Source: Mesostigma viride (taxonomy: Eukaryota > Streptophyta > Mesostigmatophyceae > Mesostigmatales > Mesostigmataceae). From it: a stretch of 20,000 nucleotides of DNA. Positions 9,401 through 18,400 of this stretch are shown in pieces. Below the pieces are notes generated by a model. It was not told the DNA's origin. It saw only the letters and a list, made by a program, of their open reading frames with translations, and did not search any database. A program made the translations under genes and the position numbers. Location of the stretch: positions 4,715,692 to 4,735,691 of the forward strand of contig RPFO01000165.1 in NCBI GenBank assembly GCA_009746045.1, written 5' to 3'. The stretch's first letter is position 1. Each line of letters starts with the position of its first letter.

Positions 9401-12400
9401 CAACTTTGAGCGCACCGCCGCGCGCCTGCTTGTGACGTCGTATGGCTATGATGCCCCGCTGGACGAGTTTGGTAAGAAAAGCAACCCAATTGAGTACAAC
9501 TTGTCTATGTTTATGCTTTCGGCCGCGATGCCTTGCTGCAGGAGTTTAGGAAGAAAACAAAGCAGTTAAGAGAATATGGCTCGTCTGCGCGATGCCCGCG
9601 TTTCTTGCTGGATGAGTTTGTAAAGGAGAGGCTGGACTATGTCACCATTTGGTGAGGACTGTTGGACTATGTCACAATGTGGTGAGGACTCAGAGAGGTC
9701 AACATGTGTCATGTAGCTGTGGCTATGCTGGCATGACTGCCTTAATGCCACTTCAGTAATAAGGGTAATACTTTCTAAACTGCACGTGCTGCTGGTTCCC
9801 GCGCCATCTGCCACATGTTATAGTAGCAGTAGTATATATTTATCCATCAACTATGAATACTTCCATAAATCATTATAGCAATATACATATATATATTGTG
9901 CGCCGCCGGTAATGCTATTGTGTTTTTGTATGCCTCATTCATGTTAATTTATTGCCACAAGTTACCGTTCGTGTTGACATTGGGGGAACACGCGGGTTTC
10001 TTGGGGGGGGCACTTTTTGTCAGCCATCAGGAGCAATTGAGAGTTTGCCGCGTCATGTTGAGAGCCTATACAAGGCATCACGCTTCCTTGCCTAGTACTA
10101 TGCATTTAGTCCTCAGGCCTTGTAAGCGCCCTTAGGCCGTTATGTCCGTTCATTCGCTTGCACGCCAAGTATTTTCTGATCCAGCTGCCTCCCGAGTATT
10201 AACCAGCTTTGTAACCCTGCTCTCCCTATCTCTGCCTCGTGGCCATCATAATTATATTTTAAACAGGTCTGCCCAGGGAGCCCAAGTACTCTCAACTGAC
10301 GGCACTGCACGCGGCGCTTCACAACTGCTCTGAGGCGCTGATGGCGGTGTACCCCCCGGCCCCCATGGTGGTGGGGCCCGGGGTGAAGGTGAGCGTGCGT
10401 GTACAGTTATTGTGTGTGTACAGTTTTTCTTTTGTATAGTTTCTTGTACATTTTTTTGTACAGTTTTTTGTACAGTTTTTTGTACAGCTCTGTGTACATT
10501 TGTTTCACGCCAACACCGATGAAGACCCCCGTTATCATCGCTAAATTTTTATCGTGGCTGGCCATAAAATACTGTGAAGCGGTCATTTTGTTGGATGAGT
10601 ATGTACTGGCGGTGTTCACTGCTTTATGTCTGAGGTATAGGAACGCGCTCCACGAGGATGGTTCATCAATTTTGTTACTAGTATTATGTTTTTTTTTTAC
10701 TATTTATCGAGGGCTTTGACGCTGATCAGTAGCCGCTTTAATGAAGGGTTCGCAGTCTATCAAGGGCTCGGTACTTTATCGTGGCTTTGCTATCTATTAA
10801 GAGTTATGTCATGCACAGGGCATGGTTATTGAGGGTTTCTTGTTCACCAAAGGTTCATCAGTTATTTATAAACCGTTCTGTGATGTGTCACAGGGCAAAT
10901 GGTTAGTGAGGGTTTGTTGCTTACCAGAGGTTCATAAGTTTTCATGGGCACCCAAAACATGACTGTGCGGTAAAGCTGATGCATGGTGTGCTCAACTTCC
11001 CCGCCCTGGCAACATGACTATGTTCCTGAAGTTTGTTCCTAAAGTTGCGCATTAGCACACAAATCATGCGCATTAGCACATATGGAGATGAATATGTCGT
11101 GCCTTTTCCTTTTGGGCGTCTTCTATACAAGGGAAGAAACAGAATAAGATACGAACGATGGTCTAACTATAGGTTGTGGCATCATCACATCGGCTATAGA
11201 TTGGGCATATCAGTATATTGCTATAGGTTGTGCACATCGGCTATAGATTGTGCACATCGGCTATTGATTGGGCATATCAGTACATTGCTATAGATTGTGC
11301 ACATCGGCTATAGATTGGGCACATCGGCTATAGATTGGGCATATCTGTATATTGCTATAGATTGTGCACATCGGCTATAGATTGTGCACATCAGTACATT
11401 GCTATAGATTGTGCACATCGGCTATAGATTGTGCACATCGGCTATAGATTGTGCACATCGGTATCTGTTATGTTACCACAGTACAATTCTAGGACATGTC
11501 GGACTGTCGCTGTTCAAATGTCAACCTCGATCCTCTCTACCCGCATCCTCGTTACGTCAATGCCCACCACGCATGCACGGCCAGGTGTACGTGTACGGCT
11601 CCTTGTTCCCCGAGGAGGGTGGCATGACGGAGGGGGCGGCTAGCAGTGGCGCCAGCGCGCCACCCAAGCTGCTCTGTGCGGCATTCATCGTCAACACCAA
11701 CGAGCAGGCCGCCATGCAGGTCACCCTCTTTGGCAAGTCCTTTGACGTCCCCGCTTGGTCGGTCAGCATCTTGCCGGATTGCGTCAACGAGGCCTTCAAC
11801 ACGGCACAGGTAGGGATGGATGTTGGATGCAGCGTGTTGGATACCCAAGATTGTAGACTTCTTCTCTTCTCTATGCGTCCTGACAATTAATTAAGACATC
11901 ACCTGGGTGCTCAGGCCAACGTCAGAACGATACGTGGCATTTCTGCTACGGTCTGCCTTGCATTTCTTGAAATAGGAGATGGGATGTCACGAACCAGGAA
12001 CACGGACCTTGGCTGGAAGCAACAAGCACATGTTCTCCCCTTTCCTTGAAAGTCACGAATTTCGTTTTCGTGTGTGTGTGTGTGTGTGTGTAACAGTATG
12101 TTCTCGTGTGCCTTTTCCACCCCTCTTGTCCTGATATTGTGTGTGTCTAATAATCTTCTCGTGTGCCTTTTCCACCCCTCTTGTCCTGATGTGAGTGATT
12201 ATCACAAGCCCTGCTTCGCAAACGGTCGGGCCTAGTAAAACAACGTGCTTCATGTTAGCATTCGACACTTTTTGCCCTTTTCGCAACACAAAATGCTTTT
12301 CCCTTGAGTTTGCTCATCGAATTTGTTACCGGATGTGCCGTATTCCCTTAGTACTGGATGTCCCTTTGTTACCGGATGTGCCGTATTCCCTTAGTACTGG

Positions 12401-15400
12401 ATGTCCCTTTGTTACCGGATGTGCCGTATTCCCTTAGTACTGGATGTCCCTTTGTTACCGGATGTGCCGTATTCCCGTAGTACTGGATGACCCTTTGTTA
12501 CCGGATGTGCCGTATTCCCTTAGTACCGGATGACCCTTCGGATTCCGCGTATCCCCTGCGTGCAGTGGCCGATCATTCTTGTCTAGCTAGGGCTAGCAAG
12601 ATTACGGCCGATTGCCTATTATTGTTGTTGCCCCTCCATTCCCATTCCGGCCCATCCGAGGAACTCAGTCTCATAGTCAAAGCAACTTCATCAGTTCCTT
12701 CAATGCGCATTCTTCCATTGCTTGGTGGCCCCCATTCGCTTTGGAAATCTGTGCCAAGCCGAAGATGTGTTGCTGAGGTAAGAATTTTTCAGTGGCACCC
12801 GAATGGCACAGGATCCTCAGAGTTGGGGGGGCAGAGAATCTTCAGAGGTTGTCTTTGCTACTGTGGGTACATTCCCATGTGGCATGCTCTGTGTTCTGTG
12901 TTTTATTTACTCGATTTTACTATTCCTTTGATACGTTCGTTATCGTATTCCTACTCGCATAATCGCACTGGCGCCCATGGCGTATCCCCGGGACTACATC
13001 CTTGCTTTTCCTCACTTCCCTTTCATATCAAATCTATACTTAGGCACGAGGGACGGCGCGTCCTCACGTGCCACAGGGCATCACCAGCCATGGCCCCTCC
13101 CGCATCGCCCGCCGCCCCAGCAACGGCCCCCACTCAGTGCATCCAAGCGGGCACCCAGTCAAGTGGCGTACTAGGCGATCGCTCATCGAGTCATCGGACT
13201 TCGGTGCTGACAACGACGAAAGTGGGGGACAGGAGAGTGGAAACTCCCCCAGGGAGTACGGGGGGGGAGACAGGGCGGGAGACCCCAATAGTGATGGTGC
13301 TGGCGGTGATGGCTCTGAGACGCAGAGCATAGATCGGAATGGCGAGGACTTTGGTTCTGATGCCGGTGGCTTTGGGGTCAACACGGTCGGCAGTAACGGC
13401 GACGCTGCCACGTCAGCATTGACGATGACGTCGGCGCCAGGAGTGATGACATCGTACGAGATAGGCGCGGTCAGGCCCGAGGTCGGCAGCACGGACCCTG
13501 AGGACCACGACGAGTCAGTTATCTCCTACGTGCTCCGCGAGGGGGCGCCAAGTGGCGTCGCCCCGCCTCACAGCCACAAACCCAGGGTCAGAGCGGCGGG
13601 GGGGGCGGACTGGGGTGACGGGTGGCGGTGGTGGGCGTGGCCGGAGCCGCGCCACCCAGCCAATCCCGAGACGTCGTGGGTGGTGGATGTGGCGCCCCTG
13701 GACCAGACAAGTGTCACTCTGGACTCCACGGACTACATGTGGTATACGAGGAAGTGAGTCTTGGATGTGGCAATCTTGGTACTGGTTTCGGCTAGTGCGG
13801 AATAATTTACCAGAAGGGATGTCGGCCTGAAGGGTTGCTGGAATAATATCTGTAAGGGTTGTTGGCCTTGTGTCATAAGCGCCTGGTATTCGAGGACTTT
13901 GGTCGTGGGTGGTCCGGAGTGTGGCCATTGGTGGCTTATATCGTGGTGTGGATGGGCATGCATCGACGGTGCCTTGGGAGAAAAAAATGGTGGCTCAGGT
14001 GGTTGACTATTGTTAGTGTTGACTACTTCTTTTCGTGTCGACTATTGTCCAGGTTTGTGTGAGCGTTGACCGTCCGCTCCAAATGGCAGGCTGCGGCTGT
14101 TTCGTGCATGTGGGTGGTGTTCCATGTGGGTGGCTCGGTGTTGTTCGTGTTGGTGCACTGCCGAGCTGTCACTGGACCCATTTATTTGCACCCTGCAACG
14201 ACTTGATGTAGTGCAGCGCCCCAGGTTTTGTCTCGCGAACTTGTGGGAAAGATTCCATGACAAGTATTCCTTGACACGAATGCAGCTGCTGTGCTATCGC
14301 TTCAACAACAAATGTTCAACAAGTTTTGTTCCTTGATGGGGTAAGATCAGGCCCCTTGGCACGTTCTCCCTGAAGGACCCACTCAACAGCCACTCAATGA
14401 ACCACTCAACAAACGCTCGACAAACCACTCAATAAACCACTCAACAAACCACTCAACAAACCACCCAACAACCACTTTTCCATTCGCCATGTGCTCGGCC
14501 CCATATACAGTGATTGCCAAGTTGAATCATTTGTTTCTATTGCTTATCGTTTGCTTCTATTGTTGCTTTTGTTGCTTTTGTTGCTTTTGTTGCTTTTGTT
14601 GCTTTTGTTGCTTTTGTTGCTTTTGTTGCTTTTGTTGCTTTTGTTGCTTTTGTTGCTATTGTTGCTATTGTTGCTTTTGTTGCTATTGTTGCCGTTGTTG
14701 ATATTCTGTTGTTGCTATTGTTGCCATTGAAAGATTAGCTGCTCAGCAATCTAGCACATGCGCCTTGCGTCTGGCTGCCCACCTCGACCACCCTTTTTTT
14801 CATCAGCTTCTCCCTGAGCTCCCTCATCAGCAAACAACCACAGTATGACGACGACGGCTTCGGGCCTGGCTCATCAGGGACACCCTCTTACAGCTGCCAG
14901 CTGTCACTACCGAGTGTGCGCGACATCGTGGCCGTCTACGTGAACGACGAGTACAAAGGTATATACCAGGCTGCTCCTACCAGCCTCCTGTCTTCGCATT
15001 TGCCAGCCCAGACAGGGCATAGTTGCTTGGGTTCGTTGTTACCAGCCCGGTCTATTCTTTGGGTTCGTTGTTACCAGCCCGGTCTATTCTTTGGGATCGT
15101 TGTTACCAGCCCGGTCTATTCTTTGGGTTCGTTGTTACCAGCCCGGTCTATTCTTTGGGATCGTTGTTACCAGCCCGGTCTATTCTTTGGGATCCTTGTT
15201 ACCAGCCCGGTCTATTCTTTGGGATTTTTTACCAGCCCGGTCTATTCTCCTGGGGGTACAGCTGGGCTGCTTCAGGGGGGAGAAGGTCCCCAGGGTGTCG
15301 GGTATGATACAAGTTTTAGGGGCTGTGGCTGGTCAACATCATGGCCATGAAGGAACGGAAATGGGATGGCAGGTGTGAGGAGGGTTTGGGCTTTGTTGGT

Positions 15401-18400
15401 TTCGCTAGTGGCCATGAAGGAACGGAAATGGGATGGCAGGTGTGAGGAGAGGTTGGGCTTAACCTGTTTTGCTATTGCTAGTAATTTATCTTCCTGGAGC
15501 AAGCCTTGTAGTTAGCTCCGCTGTCCATGGATGGCTGACAGTGTGCGGTGGAGTATGTGAACCCGTCGTGGGATGGGCATTCTGACCGGCCAATTGTATG
15601 CCACCCTCTGCCAGGGATCCACCATGTTTCCGCCAGCTGTCAACAAATAGGTTTTGCAATTGAAGTAAAAACCATTTTCTTTCAGCGTGTTGATAAAAAA
15701 ACTGCGCATGCCGAGTAGTAGTTACCGGCTGCTGATTTCTCTTATCCCACCTCGTCTTGGCACATAACCTGCCCTAGTAGGCCTGAGCTTTATCGGTGCT
15801 GAAAAGTTGACCGCAAGCTTGTGTGGAGCCCCCCCAATGGATGCACACCCAACTCACACGGCTCCTGCCAGGGAGGTTTGTCCACCAGGAGGTTCCCCTG
15901 GAGGTGGCGTACACCATCAAGCTGACGCTGACACCTGGCGCTGGCGAGAGCGTCGCACGGCTGGACCTGCTGTCCACCACGATAGGGCTAGCGGTGGGTG
16001 GTCCTTGCTGGTGTAGTTGTTCCATTTTAGGGTTTAGGCTAGCAGTGCGTTGCCCTCGCTGGCGCCATGTGTCAGCGTCAGCTTGCTGGTGTAGATCTGC
16101 GTTGCCCTCGCTGGTGTGGTTGTTTGGTTTTGGGGTGAGGCAGAGGGTGGTGTCGGGCGCAGGAGCTGGGTCTCCCCCCAAAAGTGGTTGTTTTGGGTCT
16201 CCCCCCAAAAGGGGTTGGTCTGGGTCTCCCCCCAAAGGGGGTTGGTCCCGTTCATGTTGGTAGGGCAGATGAGAGTGGTCGGGAAGCTAATGGTAAAATG
16301 GATAAGTGCTACGACGTGGACTATGGGCGTGAAGTGAGCCGAAAGTACGCAAGTACCTCTGTGCCATGCGCAGAGCCATGCCACGGAGTACTACGCAAAC
16401 TCATTGCGATGATAACACAAAAGTAAAAGCCAAAGATGTCGTCCGCATCATGCCCCAATCCTAGCTGCATCAGATGGGAATATGATCCTCGTTCGAGCTG
16501 TCTTCTACAGTAATGGCAGACGAGGTGGGCGTGTAGCGGCTATTCTCGGGGGCAATAACTTCTATCCTCAGGGGCAATAACTTCTAAATGAGGAACCTCA
16601 AGGACCAATAGGATGTGGACCATTATGAAGATCGCGCTCCTGTCGGAGGTGACAAAGCACCACAGTGTGTTTTCAACGTGGCTTATGTAGCCCAACTGAA
16701 TGGGGGTAACCTTGCGAATAGGCTTACCTAGCCGAAAGGGGGTTGCCTTGCGAATAGGCTTACCTAGCCGAAAGGGGGTTGCCTTGCGAATAGGCTTACC
16801 TATCCCACAATGGGCTTACCTGAAAAGGGCTTATCTAGGCCCCAAACGGGGGCTGCCTTGCAAAGCGGCAGGATGGGATGCTGGGCGGTTTACCATACTC
16901 CGCTAGGTGGTTTACTATAGTGTAGGGGGTGCCTTGCAAAGCGGCAGGATGAGATGTTGGGTGGTTTACTATACTCCGCTTGGTGGTTTACTATAGTGTA
17001 GAGGCTGCCTTGTAAAGCCATAGGATTCCTGCCTCACGGCGCGGGGAGGGGTCTCATACCAGCGGAGTAAGCAAGTGCTCGGAGTTGTCCATTTCAGGAA
17101 CAAGGAGGAGCAGAGTGTACTAGTAAGACGGAGGAGTCGGGGATAGCCCTCGCGATTATTGAACTTACAATGTTTTTTTTTTCCCATGTCATGAGTAGTA
17201 GACCCTGACTAAGGTGAACGGAAGCTCCAAACGCTTACTAGTATCACGAGCACTAGACGAAGTTCATGCCACAAAGCCATGCACACTGCAAACGTTGCTT
17301 GGTTCAAAGCCACACAGATAGGAATCGTTCTCTGGATGTATCTCGTTCCCATTGTGCATACGCAGTGCGTGTCTCCCGGCTGTCTCTCAAGACAGGTCGT
17401 GAAGTGTCTCCTGCATTCATGCCGCGGTTTGCGCAACCCGTGCAGTGGTCCAATACTGTGGTTGCTCGCGGCGTTCCACGCCTGGGCCATTACCATAAAA
17501 GGAAACAAAAAAAAGTAAGAAAAAGAAAAAGTAGTTGCTGTGGTTATCAAATACAATTTGGCGGAGCACGTTTCGAAGAGTTTGTGAGGCCAATTTATTT
17601 GGAAGTTTATTTGGACAGCGTGTGAAGAGGGGACGCATTTTGACCATGTCCATTGGCGTCTACTAGTTGGACGGTGGATCTTGGCGCAAAACAGTTGAAT
17701 CTGCGGCTAAGATGCTAGGTGCAAAATGCGTTGCGGAAAACGCTGACCAAACTATAGCCCATCCACCCAAATAATTTGCCCATCTTCGCAAGCATGAGGG
17801 TGGCTGTGAAATGTGGTCCGCCACTATAGTCTTAACGGGCAAGTTAGAACGCACATTGCTTGATAGAGACCAAAGCGCCGCCCGCTGACTGGCCGCCCCA
17901 CTCCGTGTGCTGCGCACATGCACTCGTGGGCCCTCTGATTGCAGAATTACGGGGAGCAATTCGAGATTGCGCGCGGAGGCATCACCCTCCCCATGCGCTT
18001 TAGCTGCGCCCACCCGGCCATGCGGGAATCCAGAGTCCCAGGGACCATGTTCCACCTGGCATCGTCCTACTCTGACGGTTACATGTGGGCGCACCAGGTG
18101 GGGGGGTGGGGGCGGCTGGGCTTGGCTGCTGCATTTCTCTGCCGCTTGGAGCTGGGCCCACTGATGGACCCATTAACTGCACTCGCGTTAGCAACAGCGG
18201 ATGGGACCGACGCATCAGGTCACATTCGTGGTTCAAAGTTCAGGTCGCGTTCAAATAGCATGACTCAAGTATCCGGTCGCGTTCAAATAGCATGACTCAA
18301 GTATCCGGTCGCGTTCAAATAGCATGACTCAGATATTAGGACTCGTTGATCGCCCCAATGTCTCAGGCCACACCGTGCTTCGAGGCCACACCGTGCTTCA

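Larger units (their letters stand above)
10389..11584 (+). other. Intron 8
   Basis: GTGAGC...GGCCAG, phase 0. It starts with repeated TTTTTTGTACAG units (about 10408-10500); the middle (10500-11160) is AT-richer with no recognisable gene; the 3' third is a 20-bp minisatellite. Confidence 0.85.
11810..13076 (+). other. Intron 9
   Basis: GTAGGG...CCACAG, phase 0. It contains a (GT) tract at about 12069-12091, a 35-bp direct repeat, a 43-bp minisatellite and about 500 bp of ordinary sequence. A donor-like GAG|GTAAGA at about 12778 raises the chance of an extra small exon upstream of it, but no family-like peptide was seen there. Confidence 0.7.
13754..14806 (+). other. Intron 10
   Basis: GTGAGT...CATCAG after CCCTTTTTTT, phase 2. 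It contains ACCACTCAACAA repeats and a (TTGCTTTTG)n array. The first 600 bp show nothing recognisable. Confidence 0.85.
14959..15871 (+). other. Intron 11
   Basis: GTATAT...TGCCAG, phase 1. It contains a 32-bp minisatellite and a two-copy 68-70-bp direct repeat; 15480-15870 shows no recognisable feature. Confidence 0.85.
15994..17944 (+). other. Intron 12
   Basis: GTGGGT...TTGCAG, phase 0, 1951 nt, the longest complete intron. It holds relics of the exon 12 end, a GGGTCTCCCCCCAAAA repeat, a duplicated GGGGCAATAACTTCTA, a 36-bp repeat and a 79-bp repeat. 17030-17900 holds no recognisable gene; an A-rich patch lies at 17505-17532. Confidence 0.82.

Noticed and set aside
12590-12780. Extra exon between exons 9 and 10 ending at GAG|GTAAGA
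   Set aside because: The donor looks good, but no reading frame upstream shows GH35-like sequence. Kept only as a possibility for cDNA to settle.
14489-14730. Leu-rich or Cys/Phe-rich small membrane protein
   Set aside because: It is the TTGCTTTTG microsatellite; both frames are equally open and nothing flanks it that resembles a gene.
16700-17015. Transposon terminal repeats
   Set aside because: The repeats are direct and tandem, not inverted, and enclose no transposase-like frame.
17266-17625. 119-aa + strand ORF in intron 12
   Set aside because: No recognisable motif; ordinary composition for intron sequence. Could be chance.
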